Below are positions 1 to 8,745 of a stretch of 53,867 nucleotides of DNA, in pieces; the first letter of the stretch is position 1; each line of letters begins with the position of its first letter. Position numbers and translations under genes: made by a program. The notes beneath the pieces were generated by a model. The model saw only the letters and a program-made list of their open reading frames with translations, had not been told where the DNA came from and ran no database searches. Source of the stretch: Comamonadaceae bacterium (GTDB lineage Bacteria > Pseudomonadota > Gammaproteobacteria > Burkholderiales > Burkholderiaceae_C); contig JAABPX010000020.1 of assembly GCA_011391745.1 (NCBI GenBank), positions 1 through 53,867 of the forward strand, given 5' to 3'.

Positions 1-483
1 GTCTTCATCAAAGAAAACGGCACCGTGACGGCGGGCAACGCTTCGGGCATCAACGACGCCGCCGCCGCCGTGGTCCTGATGGAAGCCGGTGCGGCCAAAG
101 CGCGCGGTGCCAAGCCACTGGCGCGTTTGGTGGGCTATGCGCACACCGGACTGGACCCCAAAATCATGGGCGTGGGCCCGATTTCGGCCACCCAAGCCGT
201 GCTCAAGCGCACCGGCCTGACGGTCAACGACCTGGACGTGATCGAAGCCAACGAAGCCTTCGCCGCCCAAGCCTGCGCCGTCAGCCAAGAACTGAAACTC
301 GACCCCGCCAAGGTCAACCCCAACGGTTCGGGCATTTCGCTGGGCCACCCCATCGGCGCAACCGGCGCGCTCATCACCGTCAAGGCCCTGCACGAACTGC
401 ACCGCATCGGTGGCCGTTACGCATTGGTGACCATGTGCATCGGCGGCGGCCAAGGGATTGCGGCGATCTTCGAGCGCTGCTGA
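1..483 (+). CDS. Acetyl-CoA acetyltransferase (thiolase), C-terminal part, truncated by window start
   Basis: Translation has thiolase motifs NEAFAAQ, NPNGSGISLGHPIGATGA and CIGGGQGIA; frame is open to base 1. Confidence 0.93.
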   Translation, partial: VFIKENGTVTAGNASGINDAAAAVVLMEAGAAKARGAKPLARLVGYAHTGLDPKIMGVGPISATQAVLKRTGLTVNDLDVIEANEAFAAQACAVSQELKLDPAKVNPNGSGISLGHPIGATGALITVKALHELHRIGGRYALVTMCIGGGQGIAAIFERC

Positions 484-508
484 TCGTCGCCGCCAGGCGC
501 CGGGTGCC

Positions 509-1258
509 TCACTCGGCGTCTTGAAAACCGCCCTTGCGCAGGGTGATCACGAGCGTGTCGCGCCAGCCCAGCTCGTCCGGGTTTTCCGGTTGGATGGGCG
601 TGGTTTCGTGAATGGTGCGCTCGTCGTCGAGCAGCAGCAACGACCACGGTTGGGTGAGCGTGAAGCGCTGACCAGCCGGGCCGTTGGCGTCGAACACGCG
701 GCTCTCGCCGCCCTTGATGTTGTGCCGCCCCAGTACAAACACCGCCACCACGTCCACGCCATCGCGGTGCGCGCCTTCGGGCGTGGGCCGGCCAATGCCG
801 TCGGTGGTGTCGATGCGAAACGGGTGCGCTTCGACGTACCACGTCTGCGCGCCCTTGAGGGCCGAAGCCGCTTCGCCCAAACCCACCAACACGCGCTGCC
901 AAGCGGGCATGGCCACCATGGCCGGGTCCATGGGTTCGAACCAGCGCAACATGCCGCCGTGCAAGGCGTTGTAGCTCAGGGGCTGCCAATGCGCGCGGTG
1001 TGGGGCTTGTGTCACCGATGAGCCGTTGACCACAAACGAGCCGTGGCGGCGGCGGCGGTAACGCCCACCGTCTTTGAGGTGCGGGTCGGGCGGCAGGTCG
1101 CTCCAAAAGGTGTGCAGCGCGGTCATGTCGCTGGCGCTCAAACCCATCCACGGCGACACCGACTCGGGTGGTAACAGCGCTTGGCCGTGAACGCGCAGTG
1201 CTTCTTGACGGCGCTCAGCGCCAACGAACGGGGGCGTGAAAGAAGAGCTCATGTCCAC
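509..1258 (-). CDS. 2OG-Fe dioxygenase family protein
   Basis: 249 aa; PTPEGAHRDGVDVV...RHNIKGGESRVFD...LLLDDERTIHETTPI resembles a 2OG-Fe(II) oxygenase HxD...H fold. Confidence 0.7.
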   Translation of the reverse strand: MDMSSSFTPPFVGAERRQEALRVHGQALLPPESVSPWMGLSASDMTALHTFWSDLPPDPHLKDGGRYRRRRHGSFVVNGSSVTQAPHRAHWQPLSYNALHGGMLRWFEPMDPAMVAMPAWQRVLVGLGEAASALKGAQTWYVEAHPFRIDTTDGIGRPTPEGAHRDGVDVVAVFVLGRHNIKGGESRVFDANGPAGQRFTLTQPWSLLLLDDERTIHETTPIQPENPDELGWRDTLVITLRKGGFQDAE

Positions 1259-1331
1259 AGTGTACCGAGGGTAAATACCGCCCCCGGTATCGCAGGGGCT
1301 TGGTTACATTGGGTTTTGTCTAGGAGACCCG

Positions 1332-2120
1332 ATGAACACCGTGCCACACAACCCACCCGAGAGTGATTCTATTTTTGCCCTACCGCTGGCCGACTTGCAC
1401 ATGCGTGACCCCATCCACTGGATCCAACTGGGTTGGGCCGATTTTGTGCGCTGTCCTCGCATCGGCTTGTTTTATGGCCTGTGTTTTTTTGCCATGGGGC
1501 ACGCACTCATGGCGGTGTTTCAACGTGCGCCCGAATACGTGCTGGCACTGAGCGCCGGTTTTTTGCTCATGGGGCCGTTTTTGTGCCTGGGTTTGTACGA
1601 TGCCAGCAAGGCCATGCAGACGCACAGCCACCGCCCTTCCCTGCGTGCATCGCTCGCGGCTTGGCGCCCAACCAAAGGCACCATGGCGATTTTTGCCGGT
1701 GTGTTGTTGATCCTGGAAATGCTCTGGGGCCGCGCCGCCTTGGTGGTGTTTGCGGTGAGCTTCAACACCATGCCCGAAAAAGCCAACCTCTTGGCGATGT
1801 TGATCGACCCCGAAAACCTGGGCTTTTTAATCACCTACACCGCGGTCGGCGGCATCTTTGCGGGGCTGATTTTTGTGACCAGCGTGATCTCGATCCCCAT
1901 GATCATGGACCGCCGCGTTGATGCGGTCTCAGCGGGCTTAACCAGCATCCGCGCTTGCTTACAAAACCCCGGCGTCATGCTGTGGTGGGGTGCGTTGATC
2001 ACCGGCTTGATTTTGTTGGCCATCTTGCCGGTGTTTTTGGGGCTGTTCGTGATTGGGCCGGTGCTCGGACACGCCACTTGGCACGCCTACCGCCACATCG
2101 TCCCCGCACCCAGCGCCTGA
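1332..2120 (+). CDS. DUF2189-like multi-pass membrane protein
   Basis: 262 aa with several hydrophobic segments; architecture resembles DUF2189 integral membrane proteins. Confidence 0.65.
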   Translation: MNTVPHNPPESDSIFALPLADLHMRDPIHWIQLGWADFVRCPRIGLFYGLCFFAMGHALMAVFQRAPEYVLALSAGFLLMGPFLCLGLYDASKAMQTHSHRPSLRASLAAWRPTKGTMAIFAGVLLILEMLWGRAALVVFAVSFNTMPEKANLLAMLIDPENLGFLITYTAVGGIFAGLIFVTSVISIPMIMDRRVDAVSAGLTSIRACLQNPGVMLWWGALITGLILLAILPVFLGLFVIGPVLGHATWHAYRHIVPAPSA

Positions 2121-2336
2121 ATCGTCGCGCCACAAGCACCACACCGCCCACCCCCCCAAAGCGTTGTTGACCAAGGCCAACAGCGCGGTCAGCCATTGGG
2201 CCAAGGGTGACAACACGCCCGACTGCAAAGCCAACACCATCACCGCCGCCAACACATTAAACGCCAGTGCCATCCAAAAATAGGGCTTGTGGGGTTGGTA
2301 CAGGCGTTCAAAGAGCAATGATTTGGGCTTGGACAT
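1959..2336 (-). CDS. Small two-TM membrane protein (MSKPKSLLFERLYQPHKPYFWMALAFNVLAAVMVL...)
   Basis: The N-terminal ~75 aa look protein-like (two hydrophobic helices); the C-terminal part is antisense to the DUF2189 gene and of low credibility. Confidence 0.5.
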   Translation of the reverse strand: MSKPKSLLFERLYQPHKPYFWMALAFNVLAAVMVLALQSGVLSPLAQWLTALLALVNNALGGWAVWCLWRDDSGAGCGDDVAVGVPSGVSEHRPNHEQPQKHRQDGQQNQAGDQRTPPQHDAGVL

Positions 2337-2376
2337 GGGGCGATTGTGGGGCCTTCGGCACGATTGAATTAGGGCT

Positions 2377-2391
2377 TGGCACGAATGCTGC
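2377..2391 (+). promoter_or_regulatory. Candidate sigma54 (-24/-12) promoter for the amino-acid ABC operon
   Basis: TGGCACGAATGCTGC: GG-N10-GC spacing and TGGCAC-N5-(C)TGC match. Confidence 0.55.
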
Positions 2392-2404
2392 GTGTAAACC
2401 ACAC

Positions 2405-2496
2405 CGCACGGTTTTGAATGGCTCGGGCCATAGCGTCATGAATAAATTGCATAAAGAACCCGCGTAAACCCCGAGTCAGCCATTCAAAACGGTGCG
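2405..2496. repeat. Long imperfect inverted repeat in the aap operon leader
   Basis: cgcacggttttgaatggctcggg (2405-2427) versus cccgagtcagccattcaaaacggtgcg (2470-2496); one mismatch and one 4-nt bulge. Confidence 0.75.
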
Positions 2497-2585
2497 TTAC
2501 AGTCTCGGTTCGGTGAGTAGGCGCACCACTTGGGTGCCCCACTGAACCGTGAAATCAACACACTCTTCCCATCGGAGAAAACGGA

Positions 2586-3623
2586 ATGAAGAAAAACACA
2601 CTGAAATGGGCCGCTTTGGGCCTGAGCGCAGCCGCCGCCCTGTTGGCCCTGCCCGCTCATGCAGGCAAAGACCTCGACGCCATCAAAAAGCGTGGCGAAT
2701 TGATTTGTGGTGCCAGCACCGGTTTGGCTGGTTTCTCAGCCGCCGACAGCCAAGGCAACTACAGCGGCATGGACGTGGACACCTGCCGCGCCGTGGCCGC
2801 AGCGGTCTTGAAGGACGGCAACAAAGTGCGTTTTGTGCCCCTGACCGCTCAACAGCGCTTCACAGCGCTGCAATCCGGCGAAATCGATGTGCTGTCGCGC
2901 AACACCACCTGGACGCTGACCCGCGACGCCTCCTTGGGTCTGCACTTCGCTGGCATTAATTTCTATGACGGCCAAGGCTTCATGGTGCCCAAGAAGCTCA
3001 ACATCAAGAGCGCCAAGCAACTCAAAGGCGCCACCGTGTGCGTCGAAGCCGGTACCACCACCGAGCTGAACCTGACCGATTTCTCGCGCGCCAACAAGCT
3101 CAACATCAAGCCTGTTGTGTTCAACAACGCCGAAGCCACCACCGCAGCTTACTTCAGCGGCCGTTGCCAGGCTTACACGACCGACGCTTCGGGTCTGGCC
3201 TCTTACCGCTCCAAGCAAGCCAAGAACCCCGCCGATCACGTGATCTTGCCCGAGCTGATCTCCAAAGAGCCCCTGGGCCCAATGGTTCGCCGCGGTGACG
3301 ACGATCTGTTCGCCATCGTTAAATGGGTGGGTTACGCACTGTTGGAAGCCGAAGAATTGGGCATCACCCAAGCCAACGTGGACCAAATGCGTGCCGAGAA
3401 CAAAAACCCCGGCGTCATGCGCCTCTTGGGTGCTGGCAACGAAGACACCGGCAAGCTCTTGGGCTTGGACAAAGAGTGGGCTTACCGCGCCATCAAGGCC
3501 GTGGGCAACTACGGTGAACAGTTTGAACGCCACGTTGGCCCCAAAACCACCATTGGTCTGCCACGCGGCGTGAACAACCTGTGGAGCAAAGGCGGCGTGA
3601 TGTACGCGCCTCCCGTTCGTTAA
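2586..3623 (+). CDS. aapJ: Amino acid ABC transporter substrate-binding protein (AapJ/BztA type)
   Basis: Signal peptide, then GKDLDAIKKRGELICGASTGLAGFSAAD...GMDVDTCRAVAAAV; followed by two permeases and an ATPase. Confidence 0.93.
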   Translation: MKKNTLKWAALGLSAAAALLALPAHAGKDLDAIKKRGELICGASTGLAGFSAADSQGNYSGMDVDTCRAVAAAVLKDGNKVRFVPLTAQQRFTALQSGEIDVLSRNTTWTLTRDASLGLHFAGINFYDGQGFMVPKKLNIKSAKQLKGATVCVEAGTTTELNLTDFSRANKLNIKPVVFNNAEATTAAYFSGRCQAYTTDASGLASYRSKQAKNPADHVILPELISKEPLGPMVRRGDDDLFAIVKWVGYALLEAEELGITQANVDQMRAENKNPGVMRLLGAGNEDTGKLLGLDKEWAYRAIKAVGNYGEQFERHVGPKTTIGLPRGVNNLWSKGGVMYAPPVR

Positions 3624-3638
3624 TTTGAACGCTTGAAC

Positions 3639-3677
3639 AACCGAGGCCCGGCGTCTGTCTGGTCTCGGTTTTTTTAT
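3639..3677 (+). terminator. Rho-independent terminator/attenuator between aapJ and aapQ
   Basis: Stem aaccgag...ctcggtt followed by a T-run (ggtctcggtttttttatt). Confidence 0.75.
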
Positions 3678-3707
3678 TGATCCCCCCAATTAAATTGAGA
3701 GGCGGTT

Positions 3708-4889
3708 GTGGCCCCAGTGACCCCCCCACCCCCGAAAAAAAACTGGTCCTTGAACAGCAAAGCCACGCGTGGTGTGCTGTACCAAGTGATCGCCCTGTGC
3801 TTGGTGGTGGTGACGTTGGCATTTTTGGCCAACAACACCCAAGCCAATATGGCCGCTCGCGGCATTCCCAGCGGCTTTGATTTTCTGAGCGCGCCCGCCG
3901 GTTTCGACATTGGCGAGACCGTCATCGCATACGACCCCGAGCAAAGCTACGCCGTGGCCATTGCCGCTGGCGTACTCAACACGCTCAAAGTCGCCATCAT
4001 TGGCGTGATCTTGGCCACCCTGTTGGGTGTGTCCATTGGCGTGGCCCGGTTCTCCCGCAACGGCTTGGTGCGCGGCTTGTCGTATGGCTATGTTGAGTTG
4101 TTTCGCAACATTCCGGTGCTGTTGCAACTGCTCATGTGGTACCTCTTTATGGTCGAGGTGTTGCCCGATTCGAGCGAATCGTGGAAAAGCTTCGACGCAT
4201 TCTTTTTGAGCAAAGGCGGCTTGTCAATGCCTTGGCCCTCCTCGGGTGTGGGTTGGGCGTGGGTGTGGCTGGGTGCGGCGTTGGGTTTGGTGGGTGCCGC
4301 CGTGTGGCGCCGCCGCATGCACCAACGCTTTGAGCAGACGGGCCAAGACGGCGACCGCCTGTGGGCACCACTGGCCTTGGTCTTGGTGTTGGCCTTGGTC
4401 GGTTGGCTGGTGGGCGGCATGCCCAGCCAATTCGATGTGCCACAGCAACTGGACTTCATGGTTGAAGGGGGTGCGAGTGCAACGCCCGAATTTTTAACCC
4501 TGCTCATTGGTTTGGTGACCTACACCGCGGCCTTCATCGCCGAGGTGGTGCGTGGGGGCATTCAGTCGGTGAGCCGCGGCCAAAGCGAAGCGGCCAGCGC
4601 CTTGGGGCTGACGCCGCAACACACCATGAAATTGGTCGTGTTGCCACAAGCTTTGCGCGTGATCATCCCGCCGCTGACCAACCAGTACCTGAACCTCACC
4701 AAAAACTCGTCCTTGGCCGTGGCCGTGGGTTACCCCGACGTGGTCTCGGTGGCCAACACCACCATCAACCAAAGCGGCCGGGCCGTGGAGTGCATCGCCA
4801 TCATCATGTTGGTTTACCTGACCACATCGATCAGCACCTCCATTTTCATGAATTGGTACAACGCCCGCAGTGCGATCAAGGAGCGCTGA
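3708..4889 (+). CDS. aapQ: Amino acid ABC transporter permease (AapQ/BztB type), GTG start
   Basis: 393 aa; EVVRGGIQSVSRGQSEAASALGLTPQHTMKLVVLPQALRVIIPPLTNQYLNLTKNSSLAVAVGYPD permease signature. Confidence 0.93.
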   Translation: MAPVTPPPPKKNWSLNSKATRGVLYQVIALCLVVVTLAFLANNTQANMAARGIPSGFDFLSAPAGFDIGETVIAYDPEQSYAVAIAAGVLNTLKVAIIGVILATLLGVSIGVARFSRNGLVRGLSYGYVELFRNIPVLLQLLMWYLFMVEVLPDSSESWKSFDAFFLSKGGLSMPWPSSGVGWAWVWLGAALGLVGAAVWRRRMHQRFEQTGQDGDRLWAPLALVLVLALVGWLVGGMPSQFDVPQQLDFMVEGGASATPEFLTLLIGLVTYTAAFIAEVVRGGIQSVSRGQSEAASALGLTPQHTMKLVVLPQALRVIIPPLTNQYLNLTKNSSLAVAVGYPDVVSVANTTINQSGRAVECIAIIMLVYLTTSISTSIFMNWYNARSAIKER

Positions 4890-4893
4890 CACC

Positions 4894-6000
4894 ATGAGCA
4901 CATCCACCTTTACCCCGATTGCGGCCCGTCCGTCGCCCACCGCCAGCAGCGGCTGGATGCACTGGATGCGCCAAAACCTCTTCAGCAGCGCGGGCAACAC
5001 CGCCACCACGCTGTTCTTAATGGCCTTGGCCATCTACCTCATCCCCGGTGTGCTCGAATGGGGCTTGTTTCAAGCCGTCTTCGCACCCAATGCAGAAGCT
5101 TGCCAAGCCGCTCGCGGCACAGGCGCTTGCTGGGGCGTGGTGAGCGAAAAATACCGCGTCATCTTGCTGGGTCGTTACCCGTTTGAAGAGCACTGGCGCC
5201 CGGTGGTCGCCACCGGCTTGATGCTGGGCGGCTTGGTGCTGAGCTGCATGCGCGCGTTTTGGAAGCCTTGGTTGGCCTTGATGTGGGTCGGCATTTTGGC
5301 GGTCTTCTTTGCGCTCATGGCCGGTGGCGTTTTGGGCTTGAGCCCAGTGCGCACCGACCTGTGGGGCGGCCTGCCGTTGACCATCATGCTGGCCACCTTG
5401 TCCATTTTTATGGCATTCCCTTTGGCCATCGTGGTGGCCTTGGGCCGACGCAGCAACCTGCCCGCCATCCGCGCCGTGTGCGTGACCTACATCGAACTCA
5501 TCCGGGGCGTGCCCCTGATCTCGGTGCTGTTCATGGCTTCGTTCATGTTCCCCTTGTTCATGCCCCAAGGCATGAGCATCGACGTGCTGGTGCGGGTGGT
5601 GATCGGCATCACGCTGTTCGCCGCGGCTTACATGGCTGAGATCGTGCGCGGTGGTTTGCAAGCCATTCCCAAAGGTCAACTGGAAGCCGCTGACACCTTG
5701 GGCCTGAGCTACTGGCAAACCCAGCGCAAGATCGTCTTGCCACAAGCCTTGGCCATGGTCGTGCCCAGCATGATGAACAACTTCATTTCGATCTTCAAAG
5801 ACACGTCTTTGGTGACGATCGTTTCGCTGTATGAGTTGACCGGTGCCTTGTCGCTGGCCCTGAACTCGGACGTGGAATGGCGCCCCTTCAAGATCGAAGC
5901 GTATTTCTTTATCACCCTCGTTTATTTCTTGTTCTGCTTTGCCATGTCCCGCTACAGCCTGTGGGTCGAAAAGCAATTGAGCGCCAGCAAGGCGCGTTGA
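4894..6000 (+). CDS. aapM: Amino acid ABC transporter permease (AapM/BztC type)
   Basis: [13 protein letters not shown] start; [59 protein letters not shown]. Confidence 0.93.
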   Translation: MSTSTFTPIAARPSPTASSGWMHWMRQNLFSSAGNTATTLFLMALAIYLIPGVLEWGLFQAVFAPNAEACQAARGTGACWGVVSEKYRVILLGRYPFEEHWRPVVATGLMLGGLVLSCMRAFWKPWLALMWVGILAVFFALMAGGVLGLSPVRTDLWGGLPLTIMLATLSIFMAFPLAIVVALGRRSNLPAIRAVCVTYIELIRGVPLISVLFMASFMFPLFMPQGMSIDVLVRVVIGITLFAAAYMAEIVRGGLQAIPKGQLEAADTLGLSYWQTQRKIVLPQALAMVVPSMMNNFISIFKDTSLVTIVSLYELTGALSLALNSDVEWRPFKIEAYFFITLVYFLFCFAMSRYSLWVEKQLSASKAR

Positions 6001-6010
6001 AAGTCCCAAC

Positions 6011-6754
6011 ATGACTGAACCCATCATCCGTTTTGACAAAGTCAACAAGTGGTACGGCAACGACTTCCATGTCTTGCGCGACATTGACCTGAGCGTGGCC
6101 AAAGGCGAACGCATCGTGATTTGCGGCCCTTCGGGCTCGGGCAAGTCCACGCTGATTCGCTGCATCAACCGCTTGGAAGAACACCAACAAGGCCACCTGA
6201 CCGTGGACGGCATTGAATTGACCGACGACATCAAGGCCATCGACCAAGTTCGCAAGAACGTGGGTATGGTGTTCCAACAGTTCAACTTGTTCCCGCACTT
6301 GACCGTGTTGGAAAACCTCACACTTTCGCCCATGTGGGTCGGCAAAATCCCCAAAAAGGAAGCCGAAGAAAAAGCCATGGCGCAGCTCGAACGCGTGCGC
6401 ATCGCAGAGCAGGCTCTCAAGTACCCACTGCAGCTCTCCGGTGGTCAACAGCAGCGCGTGGCCATTGCCCGAGCCCTGTGCCTCAAGCCCAAGATCATGT
6501 TGTTCGACGAGCCCACCTCGGCCCTCGACCCCGAGATGATCAAGGAAGTGCTCGACGTGATGGTGGAGATGGCCAACCAAGGCATCACCATGATCTGTGT
6601 GACCCACGAAATGGGTTTTGCGAAAGCCGTGGCCGACCGCGTGATCTTCATGGACCAGGGTCAAATCGTCGAGCAAAACACGCCCGATGAATTTTTCAAC
6701 AACCCACAAAACGAGCGCAGCCGGGACTTTTTGTCCAAGATTCTCGGCCACTGA
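6011..6754 (+). CDS. aapP: Amino acid ABC transporter ATP-binding protein (AapP/BztD type)
   Basis: Walker [10 protein letters not shown], signature [15 protein letters not shown], Walker [15 protein letters not shown]. Confidence 0.95.
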   Translation: MTEPIIRFDKVNKWYGNDFHVLRDIDLSVAKGERIVICGPSGSGKSTLIRCINRLEEHQQGHLTVDGIELTDDIKAIDQVRKNVGMVFQQFNLFPHLTVLENLTLSPMWVGKIPKKEAEEKAMAQLERVRIAEQALKYPLQLSGGQQQRVAIARALCLKPKIMLFDEPTSALDPEMIKEVLDVMVEMANQGITMICVTHEMGFAKAVADRVIFMDQGQIVEQNTPDEFFNNPQNERSRDFLSKILGH

Positions 6755-6757
6755 GTT

Positions 6758-7057
6758 GTGTCTCAGCCGCTCAGCGACTTGCAAACCCTGCGCACCGCTT
6801 TCGAGCGGCTGCGCAGCGGCGAGATCAACGCACACGCCTTTGCTGCGCAGGCCTCCACGTTCAGCGCCCTCTTCGCAGCGCTGCCGCCGCGTTTCCAAGA
6901 CGTTTGGCAAGACCTCATGACGCGCTTGGAATCGGGCGCGCTCTTCGACGCGGAGAGTTGCTCCTTCAGCCAGAGCGATTTACACGAAAGTTTGCGCCTG
7001 TGGTTAGACAAAGCGGGGGATCGCATCGCACCTGCTGCGCAGGGGTCTTCGCGCTGA
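6758..7057 (+). CDS. Uncharacterised 99-aa protein, GTG start, directly downstream of aapP
   Basis: ORF begins 4 nt after the aapP stop; no recognisable domain. Confidence 0.6.
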   Translation: MSQPLSDLQTLRTAFERLRSGEINAHAFAAQASTFSALFAALPPRFQDVWQDLMTRLESGALFDAESCSFSQSDLHESLRLWLDKAGDRIAPAAQGSSR

Positions 7058-7069
7058 GCCGGGCACCCC

Positions 7070-7438
7070 ATGGGCGTTCCGGGTATCATGAATGCCATGA
7101 TGTTCTGGCGTGCCCTGTTGTTGTGTTTGGCTGTGCTGTTGCCCTGGCGCAGCACGCTGGCCGTGACCATGGTGATGGCACCCATGGCCCATCACAGCGC
7201 GTCAGCACAACTGGACGAAGCCCCCTGCCCGCACCACGCCAGCGCGAACGACCACGGCAGCGGCCACGAAGACATGACCGACCACACGGCTTGTGATGTC
7301 TGCCACGTGCCAGCACTGAGCACCGACTTGCGCAGCGCCAGCCAAACACACCCCCACCCCATTGAGCCGCCGCCCCTCAGCGAGCGCTTTGACAGCGTGG
7401 TGGAGATGCAACACCACAAACCCCCGATCTCGGTCTGA
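7070..7438 (+). CDS. Small exported His-rich protein with CDVCHVP motif, probable metal-binding (DUF2946-like)
   Basis: Signal-like N-terminus then PCPHHASANDHGSGHEDMTDHTACDVCH; upstream of tolC-like and multicopper oxidase genes; alternative start at 7088. Confidence 0.6.
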   Translation: MGVPGIMNAMMFWRALLLCLAVLLPWRSTLAVTMVMAPMAHHSASAQLDEAPCPHHASANDHGSGHEDMTDHTACDVCHVPALSTDLRSASQTHPHPIEPPPLSERFDSVVEMQHHKPPISV

Positions 7439-7504
7439 CACATCGCTTTTCCAGAACCGGGCGGTCCCGTGCGCCCGGTGCTTGTGTGTCACCGGAGATC
7501 CCCC

Positions 7505-8743
7505 ATGAACATTCCCTTTTGGGCGGCGCCGCTTGCGCTGTCCTTGCTCGCCACCTTGCCCCCTGTGGCCGCAGCGCAAGACGCATCGACCACGATCCAA
7601 GAAGCGCTTGAGCGTTGGCGCGCGGCCAACCAAGCCGTGGCGGAATTCCCGCGCGGCCACATCGACTTGCTTCGCTGGGAGCAGGCCCGAGGCACCGAAG
7701 CCAGCCCCAGCCCCAGCACCGCCCCCATCAGGGCGCTGACTTGGCCCGAGGCTTGGCGCCACATCCAACGACAACGCGCCGAGTGGGTGTTGCCGCCCTC
7801 CGCCAATGCGCTGGAACGCCGTGCAGCGCAACGCGATTGGCTGGGTTTGCACCAAGAAGCCCAAGCGGCTTGGGCCAACGCCATCACCCAACAGGCCTTG
7901 GTGCGCGTGCACGATGAACGCCTGCACGCCGCGCGCACTGCACAGGCCTTGGGTGAGCGAATGGCGGCCTTGGGTCATTGGAGCCAAGCCCAACTGATAC
8001 CCGTTCAATTGGCGAACATCCAAGCGCAGACGGCCCAGATGGCGGCTCAGTCACAAGCGCAAGAAGCGCTTGAGCGCTTGGCCCGCTTGTGGGGCCTCAG
8101 CGATTCGCAAGCGATCGGCGATCTGGCTGCCCGCTTGCCCCAAGCTTTGCCAATGCCCGAGGCCTTGACCTTGCCACCAGACGCCGAGGCCCAAGCCTTG
8201 GCGCAACGCCCCGAATACCAATGGAAAAACCAACAAGTCGAACGAGAAGTCCAATCCATCGGCGATGCGCAATGGCGTCGCTGGGCGCAAGCTCGCGACG
8301 GTTTGCTGCAAGGCCAAATTGATCGGGCTCCGCAGTGGTCGGCTGACGCGGCCATGGGCGATCATGCCCTGACCAAGGCGGTGGCCGCACGGGCCGCATG
8401 GGAGCGGGAGGGCCGCGAACTCGGCAGCACCGTGCGACAAGCCTGGCAGCGTTTGGAACGTGCACGGAGTTTGGACGTTCTGCTGCACGAACAAGCCGTG
8501 CCCTTGAGCCAACAAGCCGAGCAAGAAACCCTGCTGCGCTACAACGGCATGCTCAAAAGCTCGTGGGACATGATTGACGCGGCACAAGCCCGTCTGAGCG
8601 CACAAGCCGATGCGCTGCAAGCCCGACAAGCCCATTGGCTCGCGCATGCCGATTGGCACACCCTCATGGCCGGTGGCGACATCGAATTGGCCAGCCCCCC
8701 TGTACCCGCCAACGAGCGCGGCAACGCCGCCCAAGGACACTGA
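7505..8743 (+). CDS. TolC family outer membrane protein
   Basis: Signal peptide, Ala/Gln-rich coiled-coil helices, QAVPLSQQAEQETLLRYNGMLKSSWDMIDAAQARL typical of the TolC family. Confidence 0.8.
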   Translation: MNIPFWAAPLALSLLATLPPVAAAQDASTTIQEALERWRAANQAVAEFPRGHIDLLRWEQARGTEASPSPSTAPIRALTWPEAWRHIQRQRAEWVLPPSANALERRAAQRDWLGLHQEAQAAWANAITQQALVRVHDERLHAARTAQALGERMAALGHWSQAQLIPVQLANIQAQTAQMAAQSQAQEALERLARLWGLSDSQAIGDLAARLPQALPMPEALTLPPDAEAQALAQRPEYQWKNQQVEREVQSIGDAQWRRWAQARDGLLQGQIDRAPQWSADAAMGDHALTKAVAARAAWEREGRELGSTVRQAWQRLERARSLDVLLHEQAVPLSQQAEQETLLRYNGMLKSSWDMIDAAQARLSAQADALQARQAHWLAHADWHTLMAGGDIELASPPVPANERGNAAQGH

Positions 8744-8745
8744 CC

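Noticed and set aside
5017-6420. 467-aa minus-strand ORF across aapM/aapP
   Set aside because: Overlaps two confidently called ABC genes; the translation is His/Gln-rich shadow sequence.
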